Shown: one piece after another, positions 54,080 through 63,353 of the stretch
Position numbering within the stretch: position 1 is the first letter of the stretch
Layout of the letters: every line of letters begins with the position of its first letter
DNA from: Frankia sp. RB7
GTDB taxonomy: Bacteria; Pseudomonadota; Alphaproteobacteria; Rhizobiales; Xanthobacteraceae
Reading direction: 5' to 3'
NCBI GenBank assembly: GCA_030403585.1
Contig: JAUEPE010000028.1
Coordinates: 1 to 64,000 of the forward strand
Length of the DNA stretch: 64,000 nt
The notes under the pieces: model-generated
Seen by the model: only the letters and a program-made list of their open reading frames with translations
Databases searched by the model: none
Told to the model about the DNA's origin: nothing
Position numbers and translations under genes: made by a program

Positions 54080-55777
54080 ATGGCAAACGTTAGTTTCAAC
54101 CGCAAACGAGCAAAACTCAAGCAGGTCCTCGGCATCAGGGCCCGGCTTGCGTTGCTCGCGGTGATTCTGGTCGCGCCCTTGATGCTCGAGCGCGTTCGCT
54201 CGCTCGAGGACACCCGCACCAAACAAATCGCGCAAGCCACGGCCGAATTCACAACGGTGGCAAGGCACAGTGCCGACGCGCAGCGCGAAGTGATCTCGTC
54301 GGTCGAGACCATCCTGAAATCGGAGGCCTTCATCCGCGCCTCCGCCGGCGGCGTCAGCAAGAGCTGCGACGTGCTGCGTGCGAGCCTGCCGACGAGCCTT
54401 CCCTGGATCCGCACGCTTCTGATCGCGGGCCAGGACGGCCGCATCCAGTGCGCGACCAACAACATGTATGTCGGCCTCGATCTTTCCGACCGGCCGTATT
54501 TCCAGCAGGCGCAGGAGACCGGCCGCTTCGTGCTGTCCGACTTCATCCTGTCGCGGCCGGTGCAGTCGCCGACCGTCATGGCTGTCTATCCGGTCTCCGC
54601 GTTCAGCGGCGTCACCGACGCCGTCGTGCTCGCGACCGTCAACCTCGACTGGATGTCGAAGGTCATGAACAATCTGGGCGGCCGCGCCGGCATCACAGCG
54701 GTGTTGGTCGACAGCGCCGGCACCGTGCTGGCAGCGCCCGCCGACCAGCGCAGCACGGTCGGACGCCCGCTCGACAACATGCCACTGATGTCGGCGATTG
54801 CCGACATGGCCTTGCGCTCCGACCAGGACGAAGGCTCGCTGTCGTTTCTCGCCGCCGATGGATCGCGGCGCGCGGTCAGCTTCATCCGCATCGCCGGCAC
54901 CAATTCCCGCCTGATCGCCAGCATCGACGAGGACAAGGTGTCCGCGGCGGTCAGCCGCGATATCCGCACCGCCTATCTCCAGCTCGCCTTCGTCGTCGTG
55001 TTCGTGCTGCTCGGCGCGCTGATCGCCGCCGAGAAGCTCGTGATCAAGCCGATCGAAATGCTCGCCGACATGGCCAAGCGTCTCGGCGAGGGCGACCTCT
55101 CGGCCCGCGCGGCTCGCAACCGGCTGCCGTCCGAATTCGTACCGCTGGCGCGCGCCTTCAACGGGATGGCCGCACAGCTCAGCCAGCGCGAGCGCGAGCT
55201 GATCGCGACCAATGACCGGCTGACCGTGATGGCTTCGATCGACATGCTGTCCGGGCTTGCCAACCGCCGCGGCTTCCAGAGCCGTCTCGACTTCGAATGG
55301 ATGCGCGCGCAGCAATATGGCAGCGAGCTCGCGCTTCTGATGATCGACGTCGACCATTTCAAGCTGTTCAACGACACCTACGGCCATCTCGAAGGCGATT
55401 CCTGCCTGACCCGGCTCGGCGAGTCGCTGTCCGGCATCGCCGCCGACACGATGGGCTTTGCGGCCCGCTATGGCGGCGAAGAATTCTGCCTGCTGCTGCC
55501 GAACACCGACGTGCATCGCGCCGTCGAGATCGGCGAGCTCGTCCGCGCCGCGGTGCTGAAGCTCTGCCTGCCGCACATCACCTCCGCCCACATGGTGGTC
55601 ACGGTGTCGATCGGCGTTGCGGCGACGCGGCCGAACGAGACCTTGCGTCCGGGCGACCTGATCGAAGCCGCAGACGCAGCGCTCTACGCCGCGAAACATC
55701 GCGGCCGCAACAATGTCGTCGAGCACGGCATTTTGCGGATCGAGGGCAGCACCGCCGAAATCGCGATGGCGGGCTAA
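54080..55777 (+). CDS. Membrane sensor diguanylate cyclase (dCACHE-HAMP-GGDEF)
   Basis: A 565-residue protein. An N-terminal membrane helix (about residues 15-34) precedes a periplasmic dCACHE-like sensor (35-290), a second helix (LAFVVVFVLLGALIA), a HAMP domain (to about residue 370) and a GGDEF domain. The GGDEF core, IDVDHFKLFNDTYGH and ARYGGEEF, is intact, so it should make c-di-GMP from GTP. The inhibitory RxxD site is absent: the corresponding positions read DTMG. It converges with a second cyclase gene. Confidence 0.92.
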   Translation: MANVSFNRKRAKLKQVLGIRARLALLAVILVAPLMLERVRSLEDTRTKQIAQATAEFTTVARHSADAQREVISSVETILKSEAFIRASAGGVSKSCDVLRASLPTSLPWIRTLLIAGQDGRIQCATNNMYVGLDLSDRPYFQQAQETGRFVLSDFILSRPVQSPTVMAVYPVSAFSGVTDAVVLATVNLDWMSKVMNNLGGRAGITAVLVDSAGTVLAAPADQRSTVGRPLDNMPLMSAIADMALRSDQDEGSLSFLAADGSRRAVSFIRIAGTNSRLIASIDEDKVSAAVSRDIRTAYLQLAFVVVFVLLGALIAAEKLVIKPIEMLADMAKRLGEGDLSARAARNRLPSEFVPLARAFNGMAAQLSQRERELIATNDRLTVMASIDMLSGLANRRGFQSRLDFEWMRAQQYGSELALLMIDVDHFKLFNDTYGHLEGDSCLTRLGESLSGIAADTMGFAARYGGEEFCLLLPNTDVHRAVEIGELVRAAVLKLCLPHITSAHMVVTVSIGVAATRPNETLRPGDLIEAADAALYAAKHRGRNNVVEHGILRIEGSTAEIAMAG

Positions 55778-55814
55778 AAGCGCGACGGTTTGTTCTGAGT
55801 TCTTGATGCTCTAG

Positions 55815-56870
55815 CTAGCCCGCAGCCCAGGCACGACCGAGCTCGCTTTCCGTCACGACGCGATTGCGGCCGCCACCCTTGGCGAGGTAGAGCGCGCGGT
55901 CACAGCGCTCGATCAAATCGGCGGTGCTTTCGCCAGTCCGATACTGCGCCACGCCAATTGAAACCGTAATGTTCGGCAGCACCTCGCCGGTCGAGCGGCG
56001 CGTGATGGTGCATTCCGCAAGCGCGCGCCGGATACGCTCGGCCGTCTCCGCACATGCGGCAAGATCGGCGTCCGGCAGCACCGCGATCAGCTCCTCGCCG
56101 CCATAGCGCGCCGGCAGATCCTGTGAGCGAACCTTTTCGCGCAACACCTTGGCCATCAAGCGCAGCACCTGGTCGCCGACGCCGTGGCCGAAATTGTCGT
56201 TGAAGGTCTTGAAGTGGTCGATGTCGAGCAGGAGCACGCTGAGCGGCTCGCCCCAATCGGCCGTGGTCTGCGCCTTGCGCAGGAATTCATCCAGCGCCCG
56301 CCGGTTCGGCAGCCCGGTGAGCGTATCGGTCAGGGCGCGCTCCTCGGATTTGGTCAGCGAATCGCGGATCACGTCGAGCTCGCGGGTCTTTTCGGCAAAG
56401 CCCGCCTCGAGCCGTGTCGTCCTGGTGGCGGCCCGCGCCAGCTCGTTCATGAGCTGGGCGACCAGCGCCTTCGGATCGACGCCGGCCTGGCCCTGGTCGG
56501 CAACCTGGCTGATCACCTGCATCTGGGAGCGATTGTCGGCGATCGCGGTGGCCAGAAACTCCTTCGCCGCGCCCATCAGGGCATGGAGCCGCTCGGACGT
56601 GTGGACCACGACGGCGCTCACCTGGGGTGCAATATAGGTCTCGAACAGATCCTGATTGATCCGGCTGTCGAACGGACGATTGTGATCGATCAGGAGGTCG
56701 ATGGCGTTGCGCAGGTCATCATGACTGCCGACGTAGTACTGGAACCAGATGGCAAAATTGGTCGGCGTCGGCGGAATCCGCTGTTCGGCCATGCTCCGCA
56801 TCGCCCGTCCAGCGATGGACGCGGCATAGTCGTAATCGGGATCGTCGAAGCTGGAATCCATCGCCTGCAT
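55815..56870 (-). CDS. Cytoplasmic diguanylate cyclase (GGDEF)
   Basis: A protein of about 351 residues without membrane segments. The N-terminal 170 residues (AMRSMAEQRIPPTPTNFAIWFQYYVG onward) are helical and often found before GGDEF domains in Rhizobiales. The GGDEF domain has DTLTGLPNRRALDEFL, LLDIDHFKTFNDNFGHG and ARYGGEELIAVLP, with GGEEL as the active-site loop. The RSQD motif before it is a proper RxxD inhibitory site, unlike its convergent neighbour. The start is ATG 56870 or 56861. The very long open frame upstream is antisense to leuS. Confidence 0.9.
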   Translation of the reverse strand: MQAMDSSFDDPDYDYAASIAGRAMRSMAEQRIPPTPTNFAIWFQYYVGSHDDLRNAIDLLIDHNRPFDSRINQDLFETYIAPQVSAVVVHTSERLHALMGAAKEFLATAIADNRSQMQVISQVADQGQAGVDPKALVAQLMNELARAATRTTRLEAGFAEKTRELDVIRDSLTKSEERALTDTLTGLPNRRALDEFLRKAQTTADWGEPLSVLLLDIDHFKTFNDNFGHGVGDQVLRLMAKVLREKVRSQDLPARYGGEELIAVLPDADLAACAETAERIRRALAECTITRRSTGEVLPNITVSIGVAQYRTGESTADLIERCDRALYLAKGGGRNRVVTESELGRAWAAG

Positions 56871-57053
56871 GGGGTGCTGTGAGGCCCAACCTCGCACCGA
56901 CCCCTTAATCCGATCCCAATACCCTTGTCCGTACTTATGCGGAGCAGTATTGCGAGGTGCCGTCGGCAGCGGCAACCCATTGACCCCCTGAGGACTTTTA
57001 TGGCCTAGTCCGGCCTCTTCAGGCGGCCGAAACCACGAAAACGCAACGATTCC

Positions 57054-59693
57054 ATGACCTCCGAACGCTACAACGCCCGCGACGCCGAACCGCGCTGGCA
57101 ACGCCAGTGGGACGAACAGGCGATCTTCGTCTCGAAGAACGACGATTCGCGGCCGAAATACTACGTGCTGGAGATGTTCCCCTACCCGTCCGGGCGCATC
57201 CATATCGGCCATGTCCGCAACTACACGCTCGGCGACGTGCTGGCCCGCTTCATGCGCGCCAAGGGTTTTAACGTGCTGCACCCTATGGGCTGGGACGCCT
57301 TCGGCCTGCCGGCCGAGAACGCCGCCATCGAGCGCAAGGTCGCGCCGAAAGCCTGGACCTACGACAACATCGCCGCGATGAAGAAGCAGCTCCGCTCGAT
57401 CGGGCTGTCGCTGGACTGGTCGCGCGAATTCGCGACCTGCGACCCCAGCTACTACAAGCATCAGCAGAAGATGTTCCTGGATATGCTCGGCGCGGGCCTC
57501 GCCGAGCGCGAGAAGCGCAAGCTCAACTGGGATCCGGTCGACATGACCGTGCTCGCCAACGAGCAGGTGATCGACGGCCGCGGCTGGCGTTCGGGTGCGA
57601 TCGTCGAACAGCGCGAGATGAGCCAGTGGGTCTTCAAGATCACGAAGTACTCGCAGGAATTGCTGTCCGCGCTGGATGGGCTCGACCGCTGGCCCGACAA
57701 GGTGCGGCTGATGCAGCGCAACTGGATCGGCCGCTCCGAGGGGCTGCTGGTCCGCTTCGCACTGGATCAGGCGACCACGCCTGCCGGCGAGAGCGAGCTG
57801 AAGATCTTCACCACGCGCCCCGACACGCTGTTCGGCGCGAAATTCATGGCGATCTCGTCGGATCATCCGCTGGCGCAGGCAGCCGCCGCGAAGAACCCGA
57901 AGCTTGCGCAGTTCATTGCCGACATCAAGAAGATCGGCACCGCACAGGAGATCATCGACACCGCGGAGAAGCAGGGTTTTGACACCGGCATCCGCGCGGT
58001 GCATCCGTTCGATCCCACGTGGAAGCTGCCGGTTTACGTCGCCAACTTCGTGCTGATGGAATACGGCACCGGCGCGATCTTCGGCTGCCCCGCGCATGAC
58101 CAGCGCGATCTCGACTTCGTCAACAAGTACAGTCTTGGCGTCACGCCGGTGGTTTGCCCTGAAGGGCAGGATCCGAAGACGTTTGTCGTGACCGATACCG
58201 CCTATGACGGTGACGGCCGCATGATCAATTCGCGCTTCCTCGACGGCATGACTATCGAGCAGGCGAAGGAGGAAGTTGCAAAACGCCTCGAAGGCGAACT
58301 GCGCGGCAACGCGCCGGTCGGTGAGCGCCAGGTCAATTTCCGCCTGCGCGACTGGGGCATTTCGCGCCAGCGCTATTGGGGCTGCCCGATTCCCGTCATC
58401 CACTGTCCGAAATGCGATGTGGTGCCGGTGCCGGATGCCGACCTGCCGGTGGTACTGCCGGAGGATGTGAGCTTCGACAAGCCAGGTAACGCGCTCGACC
58501 ATCACCCGACCTGGAAGCACGTCAACTGCCCGAAATGCGGGGCTAAGGCCCAGCGCGAAACCGACACCATGGACACCTTCGTGGACTCGTCCTGGTATTT
58601 TGCGCGCTTCACCGATCCCTGGAACGAGAACGCGCCGACGACGCCCGCGGTCGCCAACCGGATGCTGCCGGTCGACCAGTATATCGGCGGCGTCGAGCAC
58701 GCGATCCTGCATCTGCTCTACAGCCGCTTCTTCACCCGGGCCATGAAGGCGACCGGGCACATCGCGCTGGACGAGCCGTTCGCCGGCATGTTTACGCAAG
58801 GCATGGTGGTGCACGAGACCTACCAGAAAGCCGACGGCAGCTGGGTGCAGCCGGCCGAGGTGAAGGTCGAGGTCGGCGGCAACGGGCGTCGCGCGACGCT
58901 GCTCAGCACAGGCGAGGACGTCCAGATCGGCGCGATCGAGAAGATGTCGAAGTCGAAGAAGAATACGGTCGACCCCGACGACATCATCGCAACCTACGGC
59001 GCCGACGTCGCCCGCTGGTTCATGCTGTCGGACTCCCCGCCTGACCGCGACGTGATCTGGAGCGACGAGCGCGTCCAGGGCGCCTCGCGCTTCGTGCAGC
59101 GACTGTGGCGACTGGTGAACGATGCGGTTGAACTCGGCAAGGCTGCTCCCGCGGCCCGGCCGGCGTCGTTCGGCGCCGATGCGCTCCTCTTGCGCAAAGC
59201 CGCCCATGGCGCGCTCGACAAGGTCACGACCGGCGTCGAGCGGCTGCATTTCAACGTCTGCCTTGCCCATATCCGTGAATTCACGAACACGTTCTCGGAG
59301 GTGCTGCAGCGCCCCGGCCAGCCGGCCCCTGACTTGGCCTGGGCGATCCGGGAGGCCAGCCAGATCCTGGTCCAGCTGTTCTCCCCGATGATGCCGCATT
59401 TGGCCGAGGAGTGCTGGCAAGTCTTGTTTCAAAATGGCCTGGGCCAGCCCGGGCTGGTTTCCGAGGCCAATTGGCCGCAAATCGAACGCGATTTGCTGGT
59501 TGAAGACAGCGTGACCCTGGTGGTTCAGGTCAACGGCAAGAAGCGGGGTGATGTCACAGTTGCAACAGCGGCCCAGAATCCGGAAATCGAGGCTGCCGTT
59601 TTGGCCCTTGATGCGGTAAAACTGGCCCTGGATGGCAAGCCCGTCCGCAAGGTGATTATCGTTCCCAAGAGGATCGTGAATGTTGTCGGCTAG
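57054..59693 (+). CDS. leuS: Leucyl-tRNA synthetase
   Basis: An 879-residue class I aminoacyl-tRNA synthetase of normal length. PYPSGRIHIGHVRNYTLGD holds the HIGH motif, EKMSKSKKNTVDPDDI the KMSKS motif. The CP1 editing domain is present, with ATPAE-like FTTRPDTLFGAKFMAI. The zinc-like Cys pairs HCPKCDV and NCPKCGAK flank the leucine-specific domain. The start is ATG 57054. The stop overlaps the start of lptE by 14 nt. Confidence 0.98.
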   Translation: MTSERYNARDAEPRWQRQWDEQAIFVSKNDDSRPKYYVLEMFPYPSGRIHIGHVRNYTLGDVLARFMRAKGFNVLHPMGWDAFGLPAENAAIERKVAPKAWTYDNIAAMKKQLRSIGLSLDWSREFATCDPSYYKHQQKMFLDMLGAGLAEREKRKLNWDPVDMTVLANEQVIDGRGWRSGAIVEQREMSQWVFKITKYSQELLSALDGLDRWPDKVRLMQRNWIGRSEGLLVRFALDQATTPAGESELKIFTTRPDTLFGAKFMAISSDHPLAQAAAAKNPKLAQFIADIKKIGTAQEIIDTAEKQGFDTGIRAVHPFDPTWKLPVYVANFVLMEYGTGAIFGCPAHDQRDLDFVNKYSLGVTPVVCPEGQDPKTFVVTDTAYDGDGRMINSRFLDGMTIEQAKEEVAKRLEGELRGNAPVGERQVNFRLRDWGISRQRYWGCPIPVIHCPKCDVVPVPDADLPVVLPEDVSFDKPGNALDHHPTWKHVNCPKCGAKAQRETDTMDTFVDSSWYFARFTDPWNENAPTTPAVANRMLPVDQYIGGVEHAILHLLYSRFFTRAMKATGHIALDEPFAGMFTQGMVVHETYQKADGSWVQPAEVKVEVGGNGRRATLLSTGEDVQIGAIEKMSKSKKNTVDPDDIIATYGADVARWFMLSDSPPDRDVIWSDERVQGASRFVQRLWRLVNDAVELGKAAPAARPASFGADALLLRKAAHGALDKVTTGVERLHFNVCLAHIREFTNTFSEVLQRPGQPAPDLAWAIREASQILVQLFSPMMPHLAEECWQVLFQNGLGQPGLVSEANWPQIERDLLVEDSVTLVVQVNGKKRGDVTVATAAQNPEIEAAVLALDAVKLALDGKPVRKVIIVPKRIVNVVG

Positions 59694-60231
59694 GATCCGC
59701 ATCGCAGCCCGCTTGCTGGCGGTCGCCGCATTGGCGGCGCTGACGGCTGGCTGCTTCCAGCCGATGTATGCCGAGCATACCGACGGCACCCCCGGCTTGC
59801 GTGAAAAGCTGATGGGGGTCGATCTTCCGCCGATCGACAAGGCGAACGCCTCGCGCGAGGCCCGGGTCGGCGTCGAGGTCCGCAACGCGTTGGCGTTCAA
59901 GCTCTACGGCTCGGCCACAGGCATGCCGCCGACCCACCGCCTGGTGATCCGCTTCAACTCCAGCAAGACGTCCCTGATGGTCGATGTGAACACCGGCCTG
60001 CCGACCAGCGAGAACTACGGCATCGATTGCCAGTACAATCTGATCGAGGTCGTGACCGGCAAATCGGTGATGACCGGCACGACGTTCTCGCGCGTGTCCT
60101 ACGACATGCCCGGCTCCTACCAGCGCTTCTCCCGCAACCGCGCGGTGCGTGACGCCGAGGATCGTGCCGCCAACGAGATCGCCGAGAACATCAATACAAG
60201 GCTCGCCGCGTTCTTCACCGCGGGCACCTAG
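59680..60231 (+). CDS. lptE: LPS-assembly lipoprotein LptE
   Basis: A 183-residue lipoprotein with lipobox LTAGC (Cys25 as the lipidated residue). The mature part is an LptE-like alpha/beta fold, FQPMYAEHTDGTPG, RVGVEVRNALAFKLYG and RDAEDRAANEIAENINTRLAAFF. It plugs the LptD pore and delivers LPS to the outer leaflet. It overlaps leuS and is followed by holA, the standard alphaproteobacterial order. A dispersed repeat lies between it and holA. Confidence 0.93.
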   Translation: MLSARIRIAARLLAVAALAALTAGCFQPMYAEHTDGTPGLREKLMGVDLPPIDKANASREARVGVEVRNALAFKLYGSATGMPPTHRLVIRFNSSKTSLMVDVNTGLPTSENYGIDCQYNLIEVVTGKSVMTGTTFSRVSYDMPGSYQRFSRNRAVRDAEDRAANEIAENINTRLAAFFTAGT

Positions 60232-60234
60232 TCT

Positions 60235-60273
60235 GTCATTCCGGGGTGCCTGACGGACGAACCCGGAATCTCG
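60235..60273. repeat. Dispersed repeat, family B copy 2
   Basis: GTCATTCCGGGGTGCCTGA is identical to 19003-19021, and AACCCGGAATC closes the element in inverted orientation. It separates lptE from holA, which are normally tightly packed. Confidence 0.65.
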
Positions 60274-60289
60274 ATCCATATTGGGCCCG

Positions 60290-61318
60290 ATGGTCGCGCT
60301 GCGCGGAAAAGAGATCGATGCCTTCCTCGCCCGTCCCGACGCGGGCCGTCCGATCATCCTGCTCTATGGTCCCGATGCCGGCCTCGTGCGCGAGCGCGCC
60401 GACGCGCTGATTGCGTCGGCCGTCGACGATCCCAACGATCCCTTCTCGCTCGTCAAACTCGATGGCGACGAGCTTTCGGCCGAGCCGTCGCGCCTGATCG
60501 ACGAAGCCATGACCGTGCCGCTGTTCGGCGGCCGCCGCGCCATTCGCATCCGCGCCGGCTCGCGCAGCTTTGCCAGCGGTGTCGACACGCTGGCCGAGAT
60601 GTCGGTGAGGGATTGCCGCATCGTCATCGAGGCCGGCGAGCTGCGCCCGGAGTCTCCGCTGCGCAAGGCCTGCGAGAAGGCCAAGACCGCCGTGGCGATC
60701 AGCTGCTATCCCGACACCGAGCGCGACCTCGCCAAGCTGATGGAGGACGAGCTCCGCATCGCCAATTTGCGGATCGCGCAGGATGCCCGCGCCGCGCTGA
60801 TGTCGTTCCTCGGCGGCGACCGCCAGGCCTCGCGCAACGAGCTGCGCAAGCTCACGCTCTACGCCCACGGCAAAGGCGAGATCGCGCTGGATGACGTGAT
60901 GGCCGTTGTTGCCGATGCGTCCGAGCTGAAGCTCGATCCGATCGTCGACGGCGCCTTCGCCGGCCGGCCCGATATCGTGGAGACCGAATTCGCAAAGGCC
61001 ATGATCGCCGGCACCTATCCCGGCGTAATCATCTCGGCCGCACAGCGCCAGGCCGCGTGGCTGCACAAATCCGCGCTTGCGATCGCCGATGGCCAGCCTG
61101 CCTCCGCCGTGCTCGACAGTGGATATCCGCGGCTGCATTTTTCACGAAAGCCCATGGTCGAAACCGCGCTGCGCAATTTCAGCGTGGCAAAGCTCGCCGG
61201 CATCATCGAGCAGCTCGCGACCGCAGCGCTCGACACCCGCAAGCAATCGACGCTCGCCGCCGCCATCGCCCAGCGCACGCTGATGGCGATCGCGGTCAAT
61301 GCGAAACGGCGGGGGTAG
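60290..61318 (+). CDS. holA: DNA polymerase III subunit delta
   Basis: A 342-residue clamp-loader subunit. LLYGPDAGLVRERADALI is the non-catalytic P-loop-like start; VPLFGGRRAIRIRAG, SPLRKACEKAKTAVAISCYPDTERDL and FLGGDRQASRNELRKLTLYAHG follow in order. It opens the sliding clamp with the rest of the clamp loader. The ATG at 60290 is preferred; a TTG at 60281 is also in frame. No strong ribosome binding site is seen, because the repeat upstream replaces the usual spacer. Confidence 0.93.
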   Translation: MVALRGKEIDAFLARPDAGRPIILLYGPDAGLVRERADALIASAVDDPNDPFSLVKLDGDELSAEPSRLIDEAMTVPLFGGRRAIRIRAGSRSFASGVDTLAEMSVRDCRIVIEAGELRPESPLRKACEKAKTAVAISCYPDTERDLAKLMEDELRIANLRIAQDARAALMSFLGGDRQASRNELRKLTLYAHGKGEIALDDVMAVVADASELKLDPIVDGAFAGRPDIVETEFAKAMIAGTYPGVIISAAQRQAAWLHKSALAIADGQPASAVLDSGYPRLHFSRKPMVETALRNFSVAKLAGIIEQLATAALDTRKQSTLAAAIAQRTLMAIAVNAKRRG

Positions 61319-61336
61319 GATCGCACTCTCTCCCCT

Positions 61337-61421
61337 CGTCATTGCGAGGAGCGCAGCGACGAAGCAATCCAGAGTCTCGCCGCTGAAAGACTCTGGATTG
61401 CTTCGCTTCGCTCGCAATGAC
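61337..61421. repeat. Dispersed palindromic repeat, family A copy 2
   Basis: CGTCATTGCGAGGAGCG...GAAGCAATCCAGAGTC is mirrored by GACTCTGGATTGCTTCG...CTCGCAATGAC. It is nearly the same as 9041-9126 with the two flanks exchanged in detail. It lies between convergent holA and parB. Confidence 0.88.
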
Positions 61422-61437
61422 AAGGAGATGCGGGGGC

Positions 61438-62325
61438 CTACAGCGCGCCCTTCGCCAGCCGCTTCATCACCTCGTCGAGCTGATCGAGGTTGCGGTAGTT
61501 GATCTGGACAGAGCCGCCGGGATCGCGGTGACTGACGGTGACCTTGAGACCGAGCGCGTCGCTGACGCGCTTTTCCAGATCGATCGTATCGGGATCCTTG
61601 TCCTTGCCCCCGGTGGCGCGCGTCTTTTGCGGCTTACGCTCCGGCACGCCTTCTTCGTGCGCGAGCGCCTCAGTCTGGCGGACGTTGAGGCCCTCCGCGA
61701 CGATCCGCTTGGCGGCGGCGAGCGGATCGGGCACGCCGATCAGCGCGCGGGCGTGACCGGCGGTCAGCTCACCGGTCGCGATGAACGCCTGCACCTCGGC
61801 CGGGAGCTTGGTCAGCCGCATCATGTTCGCGACATGGCTGCGGCTCTTGCCGACGACTCTTGCGATGTCGTCCTGGCTGCGTTTGAACTCGTTGGCGAGC
61901 GCGTGATAGCCCTGCGCCTCTTCCATCGGGTTGAGGTCTTCGCGCTGCACGTTCTCGACGATCGCGAATTCCAGCGCATCGCTGTCGCTGATGTCGACCG
62001 GCACGATCGGCACTTCATGCAGGCCGGCCATTTGCGAGGCGCGCCAGCGCCGCTCGCCGGCGATGATCTCAAAGCGATCCTGCGCGCCCTTCACGGGGCG
62101 CACCACGATCGGCTGGATCACGCCGTGCTGCTTGATCGATTCGGAAAGCTCCTTGAGCTCGGTGTCCGAAAAGGTGCGGCGCGGGTTGCGCGGATTGGCC
62201 TTGATGAATTCGATCGGCACCTTGCGCTGCGCGCGCGGACGGTCGACGTGTTGAGCCTCGCCGCCGACGTCACCGATCAGACTCGCAAGACCCCGGCCCA
62301 GTCGCGAACGCGCTTCGTCGGCCAT
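61438..62325 (-). CDS. parB: Chromosome partitioning protein ParB
   Basis: A 295-residue ParB. The N terminus SRLGRGLASLIGD is the ParA-interaction segment. VPIEFIKANPRNPRRTF and GVIQPIVVRPV open the CTPase/ParB domain, and IIAGERRWRAS is the CTP-binding box. The helix-turn-helix includes QDDIARVVGKSRSHVANMMRLTKLP and the C-terminal dimer domain ends VSHRDPGGSVQINYRNLDQLDEVMKRL. It loads at parS and spreads. The ATG at 62325 gives the standard N terminus. It is downstream of parA, separated by a large palindrome. Confidence 0.97.
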   Translation of the reverse strand: MADEARSRLGRGLASLIGDVGGEAQHVDRPRAQRKVPIEFIKANPRNPRRTFSDTELKELSESIKQHGVIQPIVVRPVKGAQDRFEIIAGERRWRASQMAGLHEVPIVPVDISDSDALEFAIVENVQREDLNPMEEAQGYHALANEFKRSQDDIARVVGKSRSHVANMMRLTKLPAEVQAFIATGELTAGHARALIGVPDPLAAAKRIVAEGLNVRQTEALAHEEGVPERKPQKTRATGGKDKDPDTIDLEKRVSDALGLKVTVSHRDPGGSVQINYRNLDQLDEVMKRLAKGAL

Positions 62326-62380
62326 CGCCAGCTCCCTTGGATTCACGCTGCAGCACTCCAGAACTGAATTATCGAAACTT

Positions 62381-62460
62381 GTAGGATGGGTAGAGCGAAG
62401 CGAAACCCATCGCTGTTCGTGCATGTGATGATGGGTTTCGCTTCGCTCTACCCATCCTAC
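62381..62460. repeat. Perfect 30-bp inverted repeat between parA and parB
   Basis: Positions 62381-62410 and 62431-62460 are perfectly complementary over 30 bp around a 20-nt loop. In RNA this would be a very stable stem in the parA-parB intergenic part, starting 10 bp after the parA stop. Confidence 0.95.
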
Positions 62461-62470
62461 GGATCTCTCC

Positions 62471-63325
62471 TCAATGCGTGACGCGCAGCTCGCGCTCGCG
62501 CTGGATCACTTCGGTGGCGAGCCGCAGATAGGCTTCGCTGCCGACGCATTTGAGATCGTAGACCAGCACCGGCTTGCCGTAGGACGGCGCCTCCGAGATG
62601 CGCACGTTGCGCGGGATCATGGTCTTGTAGACCTTTTCGCCCATGAACTGGCGGACGTCGGCGACGACCTGGTTCGAGAGGTTGTTGCGCGAATCGAACA
62701 TGGTCAGCACGATGCCGTGGATCGACAAGTTAGGATTGAGCGTCGAGCGCACCTGCTCCACCGTCTGCAACAATTGCGACAGACCTTCGAGCGCGAAGAA
62801 CTCGCACTGCAGCGGCACCAGGATCGCATCCGACGCGGCCATCGCGTTGACCGTGAGCAGGTTGAGCGAAGGCGGGCAGTCGATCAGCACGTAGGTGTAA
62901 TCGGATTCCGGCGAGACGTTGTTGTTGAGCGCGCCGATCGCGTCGCGCAGCTTGAAGGCGCGGCCGGGCGTGGTGCCGAGCTCGAGCTCGAGGCCGGAGA
63001 GATCCATGGTCGAGGGCGCGATGTGCAGCCGCGGCACCGCGGTCGAGACCACCGCCTCGCGCAAGCTCGATTCGCCGATCAGCACGTCATAGGTCGAGCA
63101 GGAGCGGTTGCGGCGATCGATGCCGAGGCCGGTCGAGGCGTTGCCCTGCGGATCGAGATCGACGATCAAAACGCGCTCACCAATCGCTGCTAGCGCCGTG
63201 CCCAGATTAATCGCTGTGGTTGTCTTTCCCACGCCGCCCTTCTGATTCGCCAGCGCCAGGATGCGCGGGTGACCATGGGGGACTTCAGCGGTCTGTCCTT
63301 GCTGCGGCTCGTCAATCACGGTCAT
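62471..63325 (-). CDS. parA: Chromosome partitioning ATPase ParA
   Basis: A 284-residue deviant-Walker ATPase. LALANQKGGVGKTTTAINLG holds the P-loop with the signature Lys, VLIVDLDPQGNASTGLG the Walker A' region and YVLIDCPPSLNLLTVNAM the Walker B. It drives origin segregation by gradients on the nucleoid in response to ParB. The ATG at 63325 follows TGGGGA. It is 28 bp after rsmG on the same strand, the usual rsmG-parA-parB order near the origin. Confidence 0.97.
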   Translation of the reverse strand: MTVIDEPQQGQTAEVPHGHPRILALANQKGGVGKTTTAINLGTALAAIGERVLIVDLDPQGNASTGLGIDRRNRSCSTYDVLIGESSLREAVVSTAVPRLHIAPSTMDLSGLELELGTTPGRAFKLRDAIGALNNNVSPESDYTYVLIDCPPSLNLLTVNAMAASDAILVPLQCEFFALEGLSQLLQTVEQVRSTLNPNLSIHGIVLTMFDSRNNLSNQVVADVRQFMGEKVYKTMIPRNVRISEAPSYGKPVLVYDLKCVGSEAYLRLATEVIQRERELRVTH

Positions 63326-63353
63326 CGAAATTCCCCAACTCAACCCCTGAAGC

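Noticed and set aside
56871..59900. A minus-strand open frame continuing for about 1000 codons upstream of the soluble diguanylate cyclase
   Set aside because: It is the antisense of leuS. High GC keeps stop codons out of this frame, and the translation is low-complexity His/Arg/Ala-rich sequence with no motif.
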